The notes below the pieces were generated by a model. The model made no database searches and had not been told where the DNA came from. It worked only from the letters and a program-made list of their open reading frames with translations. From positions 2,232,001 through 2,296,000 of the forward strand of contig NZ_AP025144.1 of assembly GCF_019977755.1 (NCBI RefSeq): a DNA stretch of 64,000 nucleotides. The letters are read 5' to 3'. The position numbers were made by a program, and so were the translations under genes. The number at the start of each line of letters is the position of its first letter. The stretch's first letter is position 1. Below, one piece after another: positions 53,997 to 64,000 of this stretch. The DNA is from Vibrio penaeicida. GTDB taxonomy: Bacteria > Pseudomonadota > Gammaproteobacteria > Enterobacterales > Vibrionaceae.

Positions 53997-56594
53997 TTAT
54001 GCGCTTACTTTAAACTGTGCCACCAGCGTTTTCAGCTTTTCAGTTTGAGAAGACAAATCCCTAGCAGAAGATGCAGCTTGATTCGCTTGGCTGTTAGCAT
54101 TTTTAGACACTTCGGAAACCGTTTCAACGCTTTCACGTACCGCAACACTTGCGTTGGCCTGTTCTTCCGATGCCGCTGCAATACTGTCTATCATCGTGGC
54201 GACAGCTTCGGCACCTGCAACAATATCTTCTAAGCTTGTTCCCGCTTTACCTGCCAGTTCTACCCCTTCTTCCACATGGCTAGTACCAGCGTTCATTCTA
54301 TCTACCGCGAGCTTAGTTTCACTTTGAATCGCTTCGATTGAGCCTGCAATTTCTTCCGTCGCTGTCGTGGTTCTATCAGCCAACGTTCTCACCTCATCCG
54401 CAACCACAGCAAAACCTCGCCCTGCTTCGCCTGCACGTGCTGCCTCGATAGCCGCATTCAAAGCAAGCAGGTTGGTTTGCTCTGCAATATCATTGATTAC
54501 ATTGATAATGTCACCGATCTCGGAACCGCGTTTACCCAATTCAGCCACGCTTTTCGAAGACGCCATTACCGCTTCATTAATGGAGCTCATGCCTTGGATG
54601 GTGTTTCGAACAATATCACCACCAGAATTGGCGGTAACACCTGCTTCTTTGGCGCTACTTGTTGCGTCAGTCGATTGCTTAGCCACCTCGGCAACGCTTT
54701 GCATCATTTCATCAATAGACGTTGAAATATGTTCCACTTGTTCAGCTTGCAGATCGAGATCTCGTGCCATTTGCTCACTTGTTTGCGCGATTTCATGCGT
54801 CCCTTCAGCCACTTGATTTGTCGTTGAAAGGACTTCTTGCATGGCTTGTTTGGTTTTGGAAACCGCTTGATTGAAGTTTTCTGACATTTGACCCAACTCG
54901 TCTTTGGAATCGACAACAATATTCACGGTTAAATCCCCACCAGCAAGTTTACGCAATCCGCTTGCGACTTCCTCAACGGGTTGAACAATACTTCTCACCA
55001 CAACCCAAGACACGGCTCCTCCTATCAATACCGCCGCTAAAGTACCAATAATAATGGTGTAAGCGGTGCTTTCCGTCGCCGATTTTGCGACTCCTTGCCT
55101 TTGAATCATCAAACTTTCTTCAATTTGAATGAAATCGGCAATCTGCCCTCGAAACTTATCAAAATAGACTTTGCCGCGAGCCTCCCCAACCAACTTTGCA
55201 ATGTCATTCATTGTTTTGGCATTGCCGATTCGAGAGCGAAGCGCAATAGCGGGCTCGGTGACATTCAGCCTCCACTCTGAAATCGTTGTTCTGATTTCTT
55301 CAAGCAATTTGACTTGTGCTGGGTTATCACTCACCGTTTTCTTCTGTAAATCAACGCCTTTGTTGAAATTCTGAAAACCTTGCTCATACGGTGCTAAAAA
55401 TTCCACTTTTCCTGCTAACAAGTAGCCTCGCATACCTGTTTCCATATCCACGGCTGCCGCTTGAATATCAATTGCCTGCGAAATGACCTTATGGGTATGC
55501 TCCACCCATTTAGCCGACTCATTGAGCTCGTTTATTGCGGCATTCATGCCCTCAAAGCTTTGTGCTGACTCTTTGCTTCTTTCGACGATGAGCTTTTCTT
55601 CCTCGGCAATTATCTCGCCAATTTGCGCTCGGAACTTATCAAAGTACTGTTTGCCTCGCGCTTGCCCGACCAAATTGGCAATGTAATCCATTGATAGCGC
55701 CCCAGAGACCACTCGCTTTCTATCTGCAATGGCGGGTTCTGTGATATTTTTATTCCAGTTTCTGATGTTCTTTTCAATAGCATTGATTCTGGAAACTTGT
55801 ATTGGGTTATCACTCACCTTTTCTTTCAGCGCTTTACTGATGTCGAAAAAACGACTTTTCCCACTGTTATACGGTTCCAAAAACTCAGATTTACCAGCAA
55901 GCAAGTACCCACGCATTCCCGTTTCCATATCAACGGCAGCAGCAGTAAGGTCTAAGGAAAGACGAATCACCTCATGGGTGTGGTTAACCCATGAGTTATT
56001 GGTTTCTAAATCTGAAATGGTTTGATAGGCATTAGCTGAAACCTCTCGTGTCGATTCTTGTCGAGCCTGCAACAGCTTATTTTCACGGGCAACAAAGGTA
56101 GCAATTTGTTCTCTAAACTTATCGAAGAACACTTTGCCTTTTGCCTCGCCAACCAAATCGGCCATGTCATCCATCGTTTTGGCGTTACCTATGTCTCGGC
56201 GTAACGAAATAGCGGGTTCTGTTACATTGGAAACCCAAGCATTAATATTGCTTTGTATTTCAGAAAGGCGCTGAACCTGCGCCGGGTTATCACTAACCGT
56301 CTCTTTCAATTCAGTAACCAAGTTGCCAAATCGAGTTCGTCCATTGACGTACGGTTCCAAAAAGCCTTCTTGACCCGCAAGCAGAAAACCACGCATCCCA
56401 GTTTCCATGTCCACAGCCGCACCTTCAATTTTCATGGCTTGCTGTATAACTTTGTGCGTATGGTCCACCATATGACCTGATTCGTCTTGATTATTTGAGC
56501 TATTTAACGCGACGACTGAAAGAAAAATCAGCAGTACAAGTGGGATACCTGTGCCTAATGCTATTTTCAAAGAGAGGGATAAATTCTTAAACAT
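53997..56594 (-). CDS. methyl-accepting chemotaxis protein with three CHASE3 domains
   Basis: An 865-residue membrane receptor. After one helix (about 10-32) there are three tandem CHASE3-type helical domains with the repeated motif VDMETGMRG at residues 61, 221 and 382, a period of about 160 residues. Each ends in an FDKFRxQI segment. A second helix (about 520-545), HAMP linker and the full signalling domain with [19 protein letters not shown] follow. Typical CHASE3 receptors have one such domain. The ATG at 56594 is chosen because AAGG lies seven bases upstream and [19 protein letters not shown] is a standard receptor start; an ATG 57 bases upstream lacks a good site. Ligand unknown. Confidence 0.9.
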   Translation of the reverse strand: MFKNLSLSLKIALGTGIPLVLLIFLSVVALNSSNNQDESGHMVDHTHKVIQQAMKIEGAAVDMETGMRGFLLAGQEGFLEPYVNGRTRFGNLVTELKETVSDNPAQVQRLSEIQSNINAWVSNVTEPAISLRRDIGNAKTMDDMADLVGEAKGKVFFDKFREQIATFVARENKLLQARQESTREVSANAYQTISDLETNNSWVNHTHEVIRLSLDLTAAAVDMETGMRGYLLAGKSEFLEPYNSGKSRFFDISKALKEKVSDNPIQVSRINAIEKNIRNWNKNITEPAIADRKRVVSGALSMDYIANLVGQARGKQYFDKFRAQIGEIIAEEEKLIVERSKESAQSFEGMNAAINELNESAKWVEHTHKVISQAIDIQAAAVDMETGMRGYLLAGKVEFLAPYEQGFQNFNKGVDLQKKTVSDNPAQVKLLEEIRTTISEWRLNVTEPAIALRSRIGNAKTMNDIAKLVGEARGKVYFDKFRGQIADFIQIEESLMIQRQGVAKSATESTAYTIIIGTLAAVLIGGAVSWVVVRSIVQPVEEVASGLRKLAGGDLTVNIVVDSKDELGQMSENFNQAVSKTKQAMQEVLSTTNQVAEGTHEIAQTSEQMARDLDLQAEQVEHISTSIDEMMQSVAEVAKQSTDATSSAKEAGVTANSGGDIVRNTIQGMSSINEAVMASSKSVAELGKRGSEIGDIINVINDIAEQTNLLALNAAIEAARAGEAGRGFAVVADEVRTLADRTTTATEEIAGSIEAIQSETKLAVDRMNAGTSHVEEGVELAGKAGTSLEDIVAGAEAVATMIDSIAAASEEQANASVAVRESVETVSEVSKNANSQANQAASSARDLSSQTEKLKTLVAQFKVSA

Positions 56595-57066
56595 ACGAAA
56601 CCTTAGCCTTACCTTTGAGCGCTTCGCACTCTGCAGATGTTGTTTAATCATTGAACTGATGTGGTATTTGCTCAGAGCCTGTGTGTAAACGTTGAATCAA
56701 CCCATGCACTTTTGATGGACAATTGAGCTTACCAATAAAGATATAGACCATGAATCATGTTTTAGACAATGCTTAAATTCCTTAATTAATAGATCATCCG
56801 ACCACTAAAAATACATCTACCGACTAACTTACTGAGCTCAATGTAATAGAGCCAAGTCGAACTTCAGATCCCCATCATTTTTTTTAATCTTGAAGATAAA
56901 AATGTTTGTATGACGTGTGGAATATTCCTTGGTACATTCGCCTCCACTGAGTACCCAAGAGGGCAATCATTCTCCTCTACTCAGATTAGTTAGCCGTACT
57001 ATAAAGGTCTACCGACCAAGTACTTCGCTTCATGGCTGTTCCCAGCCTTTACATTAAGTAATCGAA
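56595..57066. other. divergent promoter region, chemoreceptor and rim operon
   Basis: 472 bases without a gene. The rim leader contains an imperfect stem: TGAGT and AGAGG near 56948-56961 pair with CCTCT and ACTCA near 56974-56983. No operator recognised. Confidence 0.4.
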
Positions 57067-57507
57067 ATGAATAAGAAGATCATCGTAGGGTGGCGAGAAG
57101 TGCTGAGCCTACCTGAACTTCGCCTAGATCGTATCAAAGCGAAAATAGACACAGGTGCGCGGACTTCATGCTTACACGCATATAAGTTGGAAACGTTCAT
57201 TCAGGACAGCACGCTTTGGGTACGATTTTGGATGCACCCAGTGCAAGGCAACACAGAGCTTAGCCAGGTTTGTGAAGCCAAAGTCATCGATGAACGAATT
57301 GTACGGGATTCTGGCGGTCATGAAGAGAAACGATACGTCGTGGAAACTCTACTTTCACTTGGTGGGAAGCAATGGCCCATCGAAATTACATTAACAAACA
57401 GAGAAAACATGAGATTCAGAATGCTGCTTGGCAGAACTGCCATGCAAGACCGAGTCATTGTTGACCCAACCGAATCATTTTTAGTGCCACTTGAGGAGAA
57501 AAAATAG
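57067..57507 (+). CDS. RimB-like retropepsin-fold protein (COG4067)
   Basis: A 146-residue cytoplasmic protein of the family annotated as RimK-associated ATP-dependent zinc protease. The motif [13 protein letters not shown] (Asp about 28) is the D-T-G-A signature of retropepsin-like aspartic peptidases, and LLGRTAMQ near the C-terminus is the second hydrophobic-Gly psi-loop element. These features fit an aspartic peptidase fold better than a zinc protease. It shares one base with rimK at the stop/start, so it is coupled to it and probably works on the same glutamylated substrates. Confidence 0.8.
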   Translation: MNKKIIVGWREVLSLPELRLDRIKAKIDTGARTSCLHAYKLETFIQDSTLWVRFWMHPVQGNTELSQVCEAKVIDERIVRDSGGHEEKRYVVETLLSLGGKQWPIEITLTNRENMRFRMLLGRTAMQDRVIVDPTESFLVPLEEKK

Positions 57508-58412
57508 TGAAAATTGGCATCCTTTCTCGTAACGCGTCTTTGTACTCTACTCGCCGTTTAATTGAGGCGGCAAAGGATCGTGGTCATGAAGTTAAGGTTA
57601 TTGATGCCCTGCGTTGTTACATGAATATCAACTCAGATAAACCTGAAGTGCACTTTAAAGGTGAGGAACTGACTGGATTCGACGCTGTTATTCCAAGAAT
57701 TGGCGCATCGGTAACGTTTTACGGTACAGCGGTGTTGCGCCAATTCGAAATGATGGGTGTGTTTCCAGTAAACGAGTCAGTGGCAATTACTCGTTCACGC
57801 GACAAGTTACGCTCTCTGCAGCTACTTTCTCGTAAAGGCATAGGTATGCCTGTAACGGGTTTTGCAAGCAAGCCCGATGACGTAAAAGATTTATTAGACA
57901 TGGTGGGCGGCGCGCCTGTTGTGATCAAACTGCTTGAAGGTACACAAGGTATTGGTGTGGTTTTGGCAGAAACCAAAAAAGCAGCGGAAAGTGTTATCGA
58001 AGCTTTTATGGGGCTGAAAGCCAACATCATGGTTCAAGAGTTTGTAAAAGAAGCTGGCGGTGCAGACATTCGTTGCTTTGTCATCGGTGACAAAGTGATC
58101 GCGGCTATGAAACGTCAAGGCGCTGAAGGTGAATTTCGCTCTAATTTACATCGTGGGGGAACGGCATCGCTGGTGAAGATCACCCCTGAAGAACGTAAAA
58201 CAGCCGTCGCAGCGGCTAAAGCGATGGGCTTAAATGTTGCAGGTGTAGATTTGCTGCGCTCTGAGCGTGGTCCTTTAGTAATGGAAGTTAACTCGTCTCC
58301 TGGTCTTGAAGGCATTGAAAAAGCAACAGGCAAAGACGTGGCTGGAATGATTATTGACTTCATTGAAAAAAATGCAGCAATTAAAGGAACTAAGACACGT
58401 GGCAAAGGCTAA
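57507..58412 (+). CDS. rimK: ATP-grasp glutamate ligase RimK
   Basis: A 301-residue ATP-grasp enzyme that adds glutamates to the C-terminus of ribosomal protein S6. It follows E. coli RimK throughout: [55 protein letters not shown], and the metal-binding [14 protein letters not shown]. Length normal. Middle gene of a three-gene operon. Confidence 0.93.
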   Translation: MKIGILSRNASLYSTRRLIEAAKDRGHEVKVIDALRCYMNINSDKPEVHFKGEELTGFDAVIPRIGASVTFYGTAVLRQFEMMGVFPVNESVAITRSRDKLRSLQLLSRKGIGMPVTGFASKPDDVKDLLDMVGGAPVVIKLLEGTQGIGVVLAETKKAAESVIEAFMGLKANIMVQEFVKEAGGADIRCFVIGDKVIAAMKRQGAEGEFRSNLHRGGTASLVKITPEERKTAVAAAKAMGLNVAGVDLLRSERGPLVMEVNSSPGLEGIEKATGKDVAGMIIDFIEKNAAIKGTKTRGKG

Positions 58413-59460
58413 AAGAAATCAGAGCTTTGAATTGCTCAATCACATTACGGAACCGGGTGAACGATCCACATTTGAACTGGAGGCGGCGAAACTGTATACC
58501 CACTCACCGCTTTCTATTCAAATTGAGGTGATCAATGGTAAATACGCCGGTCCCGTTATGATGGTGAATGCAGCGATCCATGGTGATGAGCTCAATGGTG
58601 TTGAAATGGTACGCCAGCTATCGAAGACGATAGATCCCGCTAAACTCAAAGGCACGGTAATCGCAGTGCCTATTGTGAACGTATTCGGGTTTATTCATAA
58701 GTCACGCTATTTGCCTGACCGACGCGACTTGAATCGCTGTTTTCCGGGTTCAGAAAAAGGGTCGCTCGCGTCTCGAATGGCGCATTCGTTCTTTAGTAAG
58801 GTGGCGACTCGCTGCGATATCATTTTGGATCTTCACACGGGTGCAATACACAGGACCAATTTACCTCAAATTAGAGCGAACTTGGACAATGAAGAAACGC
58901 TACGGCTTGCTAAAGCGTTTAATACACCCGTTGTTGTCGACGCTGCATTACGCGATGGTTCGCTTCGTAGTGAAGCGGAACGGCTTGGTATTCCAACATT
59001 AACTTACGAGGCTGGTGAAGCGCTCCGGTTTGAGCCTATATCAATCAGCGCTGGTTTGCTTGGTATAAAGCGAGTTATGCAAGCAGCAGGCATGTTAAGG
59101 GAAAGTCGGAAGAAATACCCAGAGCCTGTGATAGCGAAATCGACAAACTGGACCAGAGCCAATAGTGATGGCATGTTACGCACAGTGGTTACTTTGGGTG
59201 AAAAAGTAGCGAAAAATCAGGTATTGGCATACATAAGTTCACCTCTTGGTGATACCGAAACATGCATCATTGCCCCCAAAGAAGGCATTGTTATCGGGCA
59301 ACAAACATTGCCATTAGTCAATGAAGGCGATGCCGTATTCCATCTTGCGTTCTTTACTCAAGATACTGAATTAGTTGAACAAGCTGTAGAAAGTTACATA
59401 GACGAAATAAGTGATGTTGAAAGCGATATCATCACTACTGGTCAGTTAGCGTTAACTTGA
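58399..59460 (+). CDS. succinylglutamate desuccinylase/aspartoacylase-family protein
   Basis: A 353-residue zinc carboxypeptidase-like enzyme of the AstE/AspA family. The zinc ligands are His61 and Glu64 (HGDE) and His146 (DLHTG), with RDLNRCFPG following the first pair. The C-terminal part (about 260-353) is a barrel-like domain. With RimK and a retropepsin-like protein upstream, it may remove or remodel the glutamate tail. The GTG start at 58399 has AAAGGA ten bases upstream and overlaps the last 14 bases of rimK. Confidence 0.82.
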   Translation: MAKAKRNQSFELLNHITEPGERSTFELEAAKLYTHSPLSIQIEVINGKYAGPVMMVNAAIHGDELNGVEMVRQLSKTIDPAKLKGTVIAVPIVNVFGFIHKSRYLPDRRDLNRCFPGSEKGSLASRMAHSFFSKVATRCDIILDLHTGAIHRTNLPQIRANLDNEETLRLAKAFNTPVVVDAALRDGSLRSEAERLGIPTLTYEAGEALRFEPISISAGLLGIKRVMQAAGMLRESRKKYPEPVIAKSTNWTRANSDGMLRTVVTLGEKVAKNQVLAYISSPLGDTETCIIAPKEGIVIGQQTLPLVNEGDAVFHLAFFTQDTELVEQAVESYIDEISDVESDIITTGQLALT

Positions 59461-59494
59461 AATTTAGCGTATGTACATAAACGCCTTAATTATG

Positions 59495-59519
59495 ATACCC
59501 AGTCAATATGACTGGGTAT
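59495..59519 (+). terminator. terminator of the rim operon
   Basis: Perfect 11-bp stem ATACCCAGTCA / TGACTGGGTAT with a 3-base loop followed by TTTTTT. Confidence 0.93.
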
Positions 59520-59633
59520 TTTTTGGCTCTAGCTCCCGATCTAAACCATTGCTCTGCTTCTAACTTTGAATATACGCAAACTCAAAATTACAATTACATT
59601 TAACACATTAATAACAATTACAGTGAGTAATGT

Positions 59634-61004
59634 ATGCTTTCTATATTCGATATATTCAAAGTAGGCGTAGGGCCATCGAGCTCACATACCAATGGTCCTA
59701 TGATTGCGGGTTATCAATTTGGTCAAAAGCTGATACCAGTTTTGCACAAGATATCTCGAATACAAGTTGACCTGTTTGGTTCGCTCTCCCTAACGGGAAT
59801 TGGGCACCACACAGACAGAGCGGTATTGTTAGGTTTAATGGGGAATGAACCTTCTAACATCAATATTTCTGACGCAAACCAGCTACTTGCCGAATGCTCG
59901 GAAAAAGACAAGCTCTTACTGTGCGGGAAACATTCCATCAAGTTTATTCGAGATGAAGACCTTCAGTTTCATAAAAGCGCTTTACCTCTCCATGAGAATG
60001 GCATGTCCATTACCGCCTACGATATTGATAATAACGAATGTACCAAAGAAACGTATTACTCGATTGGTGGTGGATTCATTGCAACAGAAGCGCAGTTAAA
60101 TAACCCCAACAACGATGAAAAGCATGACGTACCCTACCCTTTTTCTAGTGCTGAGGAGTTATTAACCCAAGCGGAGAAAAATGGCTTAAGTCTTGGTGGA
60201 CTGATACAAAAAAATGAGCTGGCATATCGCTCCGAAGCCGATTTAGAAAATAAAGCTGACCAAATCTGGGAAGTAATGAGCCAGTGCATGGATAAAGGCT
60301 TTGAAACCGAGGGGATATTGGATGGCGGACTTAACGTTACCCGACGTGCCCCTGCGTTGCTCAAAAAGCTGGAAGCCAATGCGTCGATAGAAACGGACCC
60401 AATGGAAGTCATGGACTGGATAAACCTATTCGCTTTCGCCGTCAGTGAAGAAAACGCAGCTGGCGGACAAGTGGTGACTTCCCCTACCAACGGCGCAGCT
60501 GGTGTCATACCGGCCGTATTAATGTATTACCACCAATTTTTGCGCCCACTAGACAATAAGCAGATCCGAGACTTTTTAGCGGTTTCTGGTGCAATTGGCA
60601 TGCTCTACAAAATGAACGCATCAATCTCTGGAGCTGAGGTCGGCTGCCAAGGCGAGATAGGTGTCTCGTCTTCGATGGCCGCTGCTGGGCTTACAGCCTT
60701 ACGAGGTGGCAGCAATGAACAAATTTGCATTGCAGCAGAAATTGCAATGGAACATTCCCTTGGAATGACCTGCGACCCAATTGGAGGTCTCGTTCAAGTT
60801 CCCTGTATTGAAAGAAACGCTATGGGTGCAGTTAAAGCGATCAATGCGTCTAGAATGGCGTTAAAACGGACCAGCAACTGTTTGATATCTTTGGATAAAG
60901 TGATCGATACCATGTATCGCACCGGTAAAGATATGAATAAAAAATACCGCGAAACATCGTTAGGCGGTCTGGCGATGATTCATCTCGCTCCCCCTTGCGA
61001 ATAA
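59634..61004 (+). CDS. sdaA: L-serine ammonia-lyase (iron-sulfur)
   Basis: A 456-residue enzyme that deaminates L-serine to pyruvate. It has the beta-domain start FDIFKVGVGPSSSHT and the alpha domain with EENAAGGQVVTSPTNGAAG and GCQGEIGVSSSMAAAGL, then TCDPIGGLVQVPCIERNAMG, which carries 4Fe-4S ligands. Single-chain form like E. coli SdaA/SdaB; which paralogue it is cannot be decided. Monocistronic. Confidence 0.93.
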   Translation: MLSIFDIFKVGVGPSSSHTNGPMIAGYQFGQKLIPVLHKISRIQVDLFGSLSLTGIGHHTDRAVLLGLMGNEPSNINISDANQLLAECSEKDKLLLCGKHSIKFIRDEDLQFHKSALPLHENGMSITAYDIDNNECTKETYYSIGGGFIATEAQLNNPNNDEKHDVPYPFSSAEELLTQAEKNGLSLGGLIQKNELAYRSEADLENKADQIWEVMSQCMDKGFETEGILDGGLNVTRRAPALLKKLEANASIETDPMEVMDWINLFAFAVSEENAAGGQVVTSPTNGAAGVIPAVLMYYHQFLRPLDNKQIRDFLAVSGAIGMLYKMNASISGAEVGCQGEIGVSSSMAAAGLTALRGGSNEQICIAAEIAMEHSLGMTCDPIGGLVQVPCIERNAMGAVKAINASRMALKRTSNCLISLDKVIDTMYRTGKDMNKKYRETSLGGLAMIHLAPPCE

Positions 61005-61030
61005 CTTAAGTTTCGGTAGCCAAGGTTGGG

Positions 61031-61056
61031 ATGGCTGATGGCTGATGGCTGATGGC
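61031..61056. repeat. 7-bp tandem repeat
   Basis: ATGGCTG repeated 3.7 times between the serine dehydratase and EIIC-EAL stop codons. Non-coding; copy number is probably variable. Confidence 0.85.
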
Positions 61057-61087
61057 AACATAGCGTAGCGCGCGTAAACGAATGGCG

Positions 61088-63277
61088 TTAAACACGTATT
61101 TTCATTTTGCTCTCTTGGTAGTAACGGACAAATTCATTACTAGAGAGCGATTTACTGAAATACCAACCTTGTACTGAAATACCATTCCTTAAAGGAACCG
61201 CTTCAAGTTGGCTGTCTTTCTCGACGCCTTCAACCACCACATTTAGCTGCAACTCCGACGCGATCCCCAACAGGCTATTAAAGACTTTTTTCCCTTTTTC
61301 AGAGTTCAGAGCATCAACAAAACTTCGATCTATTTTAAGGGCGTCTATTTCAAACTTATTGAGATAACTTAAAGATGAAAAACCAGTACCAAAATCGTCA
61401 ATGAAAATTTGAACGCCCATTAGGTGCAACCGGTTCATCGCCATTGTTATTTTGCGTTGATCAGACAATAAGCTTTGTTCGGTAATCTCAATATGAATGT
61501 TGCCAGCATATGGGGTAACGAGCCGCTCAATTTCTTGTAAGGTTTGTTCATCCATGAGTGACTGAGGGGTTATATTGATACTCACTTCAACACTCACATC
61601 TTTTCGTAACCACTGATCTAAATCATTCACCACGTTTTTCACGACCCAAAGATCAAGTTCTTTCATCATCCCTGCTTGCTCGAGCCATGGAATAAATCGA
61701 TTCGGGTATTCCACGTTACCACTTTTGTCTTTCGCTCGAACTAACGCTTCACACCCTATAATCTCTAAGCTGTTTGCATCGATTTGAGGCTGATATTCAA
61801 GGCAGAACTCTTTGGTACTAATGATTTCGAGGTGACTTTCCAAATTCGCTTCATTTCTCACTCGGGATTGCATGGTGGAAATAGGATCATCGTTCAATGT
61901 AAATGCCTCTTCTTGCCGCCTCGTATAGCTGGTATCCAGTGCGGTGAAAAAGATAGAGTGTCGAGAATACGAACGCTCCAACCCCAAAACAAATGGCAAA
62001 TAGATTAAAGTGCCCAGAAAAATATTAAAAATTTGTAAGAAGACAGCACCTATATCGCCCTGAGTTGCAATCCATGCATTCACAAAAACGGGGCTAAGAA
62101 AAGGCAAAGAAACACTGGGGGAGGATACCCAGCCACTCTCAATTGCAAACAGACTCACCGCGACATTCATCATAGGAACTAAAATAAAAGGGATGATTAA
62201 CCTGGGGTTGAAAATAATAGGTAACCCAAAGAGCAACAGTTCATTCACGTTAACAGCAGCAATAGGTATGCTTGCCAAAGCAATCACTTTGAAAGACGGT
62301 TGTTTGGCGACCATTAATAATGCAAGGATCAGCGAGAATGTTGCCCCACTCCCCCCAATGAACACAAAGCTTCCCATAAACGATAAATTCATATGATAAA
62401 AGGCTTCGCCGCCAGAAATCACAGTGGAATGATTCAGATTGACCGCCTCGATAAGCAATTCAACCATCGGCAGCAATGCGTAATACCCGTGAATACCCAG
62501 AAACCAAAATACCGAATTTAAGAAGCTAAAAACCAACCCAAATGAGTAAGGTTCATTGGCATAATCCAACAACCTCATATCCACTGATATAATGTTGGAT
62601 AGAGACGTAATAAACGCCATATTGATAAGAATGGTGCAGCCGCCAACCACAATAGCAGGCAATATCATGTTTAGAGATTCTTTCACTATCTGACCAGCAC
62701 TATCCAAGCTGGTTAATGTGCTCCATTTTTGCTTTACTGACCAACTCAAAATAGGAACAAAATACAGTGGTGTCACAATCGCCATAATAACGCTGTACAT
62801 AACCATAACTTGCTCGTCGGGAATAAGTTCTTGAACAACGACCAAATAGGCGATGGACAATAAGGCAACGGGTGGTCTGGGTAAGCGGTATTGCATCGCA
62901 AGAATCGAAGAGATGGACGCGGTGAGTAGAATTGGGAATATCGCGGTAAGCTCTGAGTACACAGTAAAGCTGAGCTCAACCCAGACAGGTCTTTCACTGT
63001 GGAAAAAATCACCTATAGCGGCGATAAATAAGACGATCGATGACAACATTAAGCAAGGTACCGTCCACAGCATTCCTTCACGCAGTGCAAGCAACGAAGA
63101 CCATAAATGCTTAGTGAAGGACTCCTGATCCCCTCGAAATATCAGCATTTTTAGTTTGTCCGCTCGATTCCAAATCTGCATGTCAAACCTCGGCAAAACC
63201 ACTCTAGCTAACATTAGCACAGGGTTACAAAGAACCTCTTCCCGAAAGTGAGACCACACTGATTTCGTGCTATCCAC
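61088..63277 (-). CDS. PTS EIIC-like membrane domain fused to an EAL phosphodiesterase
   Basis: A 729-residue protein. Residues about 50-440 resemble a cellobiose/lactose-family PTS EIIC permease with about ten membrane segments and the substrate-site motif NVNELLLFGLPIIFNP. Residues about 470-725 are an EAL domain with every catalytic element: EALVR, the Asn of NITPQS, the Glu of IEITEQS, DDFGTG, KIDRSF and EGVE. It should degrade c-di-GMP at the membrane. There is no EIIB or EIIA domain, so the EIIC part is more likely a sensor than a transporter. Monocistronic. Confidence 0.88.
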   Translation of the reverse strand: MDSTKSVWSHFREEVLCNPVLMLARVVLPRFDMQIWNRADKLKMLIFRGDQESFTKHLWSSLLALREGMLWTVPCLMLSSIVLFIAAIGDFFHSERPVWVELSFTVYSELTAIFPILLTASISSILAMQYRLPRPPVALLSIAYLVVVQELIPDEQVMVMYSVIMAIVTPLYFVPILSWSVKQKWSTLTSLDSAGQIVKESLNMILPAIVVGGCTILINMAFITSLSNIISVDMRLLDYANEPYSFGLVFSFLNSVFWFLGIHGYYALLPMVELLIEAVNLNHSTVISGGEAFYHMNLSFMGSFVFIGGSGATFSLILALLMVAKQPSFKVIALASIPIAAVNVNELLLFGLPIIFNPRLIIPFILVPMMNVAVSLFAIESGWVSSPSVSLPFLSPVFVNAWIATQGDIGAVFLQIFNIFLGTLIYLPFVLGLERSYSRHSIFFTALDTSYTRRQEEAFTLNDDPISTMQSRVRNEANLESHLEIISTKEFCLEYQPQIDANSLEIIGCEALVRAKDKSGNVEYPNRFIPWLEQAGMMKELDLWVVKNVVNDLDQWLRKDVSVEVSINITPQSLMDEQTLQEIERLVTPYAGNIHIEITEQSLLSDQRKITMAMNRLHLMGVQIFIDDFGTGFSSLSYLNKFEIDALKIDRSFVDALNSEKGKKVFNSLLGIASELQLNVVVEGVEKDSQLEAVPLRNGISVQGWYFSKSLSSNEFVRYYQESKMKIRV

Positions 63278-63302
63278 GGAAGATTTCAGGCCTTGAATAC
63301 AA

Positions 63303-63327
63303 AAAACGCCACATCCTGTGGCGTTTT
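63303..63327 (-). terminator. terminator of the nucleotidyltransferase gene
   Basis: Perfect 11-bp stem AAAACGCCACA / TGTGGCGTTTT with a 3-base loop, followed on the minus strand by TT. Confidence 0.85.
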
Positions 63328-63349
63328 CTACTGATCATATTCCTAGGTT

Positions 63350-64000
63350 TTACCCAATTCGAAACTCGGTTTTTTCGTACGCTTTCACTAGCCACTTTCC
63401 GTAACCATCGAGTATCCCAATGATAGAGCGTTTAGGTACTGGCTTACCTTGCAGCAGAATAACAAGGCGTTGAATCTCAACTTTTTTCTTTGGGTAATAA
63501 CGCAAAAATTGTTTCCCACATTCTACTGGGTTCTCTATCCACTGCTTATCTTTGTACATGATCAACGAATAACTGGCTCTCAGGAGCTTCTTCGCAATCA
63601 CTTTCTGGAGGTAACGCATTTCAATATCGGCATTCGCTTTTGCAATTTTTTCTCTGTAAAGCGTGACCCAATCTCCTACATCCATGTTCCAATGCTTAGC
63701 AATCTCCCAACTAGGTTCGAAGTCTCCAAAGCTTTGCGAAAGATCTTCGCCATGCACGCATACGCAACAGTGTCTAAGCATAAAACCCCATGTAAAGATG
63801 CCATCTAAACTCAGGATTTCTGGCATCATGCCAAACTGGAATTGAATTCCGGTAATCAAATGGTTGTATTGCTTAGAGAATCGCCATTTGATGGTTTTTA
63901 CTATGGTGTGTTCTTTATCGGAGAATGGCCTTTGGGTCACGATAACAATATCGAGATTGGAATGACCTATTTTTGCACTCTTACGAGCAACACTACCAAA
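63350..64000 (-). CDS. nucleotidyltransferase domain protein (5' end beyond the window)
   Basis: The open frame continues past the right edge, so at least 216 residues are visible and the start is outside. At the edge the sequence reads FGSVARKSAKIGHSNLDIVIV, the G-S-x-A-R ... N-L-D-I signature of small nucleotidyltransferases (kanamycin nucleotidyltransferase/MNT type), with the metal-binding Asp and the strand after it. The remaining 190 residues are mostly helical with no recognised motif. A GTG at 63940 is not the true start, because the catalytic motif lies upstream of it. Substrate unknown. Confidence 0.65.
   Translation of the reverse strand, partial: FGSVARKSAKIGHSNLDIVIVTQRPFSDKEHTIVKTIKWRFSKQYNHLITGIQFQFGMMPEILSLDGIFTWGFMLRHCCVCVHGEDLSQSFGDFEPSWEIAKHWNMDVGDWVTLYREKIAKANADIEMRYLQKVIAKKLLRASYSLIMYKDKQWIENPVECGKQFLRYYPKKKVEIQRLVILLQGKPVPKRSIIGILDGYGKWLVKAYEKTEFRIG

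Overview
The window looks like chromosomal DNA of a marine gammaproteobacterium of the family Vibrionaceae. The reasons are the gene content (torECA-type TMAO respiration, a GlcNAc-type PTS permease, uvrY-uvrC-pgsA next to a glycine/cysteine/leucine tRNA operon, several chemoreceptors, c-di-GMP enzymes) and the protein sequences. Species assignment is inference. I saw no insertion sequence, prophage, integron or CRISPR array.

Layout. 1-8.4 kb: start of a winged-helix regulator running off the left edge, a secreted alpha/beta hydrolase, a GlcNAc-type PTS IIBC permease, a Cache chemoreceptor with a small unknown protein, an NHL-repeat propeller and a manganese-dependent pyrophosphatase. 8.5-16.7 kb: a strong Fur-box candidate, a dihydroorotate dehydrogenase-like flavoprotein with a DUF1315 protein, a secreted lipase, the torECA operon and an unpartnered FetB-like permease. 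16.8-37.8 kb: a large PQQ-dependent alcohol-oxidation island. It holds a NosP/NahK-like FIST plus hybrid kinase pair, a LuxR-type response regulator, pqqABCDE (with a 23-residue pqqA) plus an M16 peptidase, a NosR/NirI-like polyferredoxin, aldehyde dehydrogenase exaC, a quinoprotein alcohol dehydrogenase with the lanthanide-type Asp-Phe-Asp motif, a XoxJ-like binding protein, cytochrome c550, and a four-gene ABC system (binding protein, beta-propeller, ATPase, permease). 38.4-44.4 kb: an M28 peptidase, a gene-poor stretch with DnaA boxes, and household genes (TIGR02647, YeeZ-like, YdcF-like, MscS). 44.5-45.4 kb: a tRNA operon (Cys-Gly-Leu-Gly) whose 3' part is a 105-bp tandem array made from the 3' half of tRNA-Gly. 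45.8-64 kb: TPR-GAF-GGDEF cyclase, pgsA, uvrC, uvrY, polB, a chemoreceptor with three CHASE3 domains, a rimK operon, L-serine dehydratase, an EIIC-EAL fusion and a partial nucleotidyltransferase.

How the genes work together. In the PQQ island PqqA is matured to PQQ, which serves the periplasmic alcohol dehydrogenase. Electrons pass to cytochrome c550, and ExaC oxidises the aldehyde. The kinase pair and response regulator probably control the system. I find one dyad motif, close to TCMWCCTT-WRGGAKGA, in every main promoter region of the island: ahead of pqqA, exaC, exaA (twice), between cytochrome c and the ABC operon, and between the FIST gene and the response regulator. It is a good candidate for the response-regulator operator and is the most interesting non-coding signal here. 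Second come the tRNA-derived repeats, and third the predicted lanthanide dependence of the alcohol dehydrogenase.
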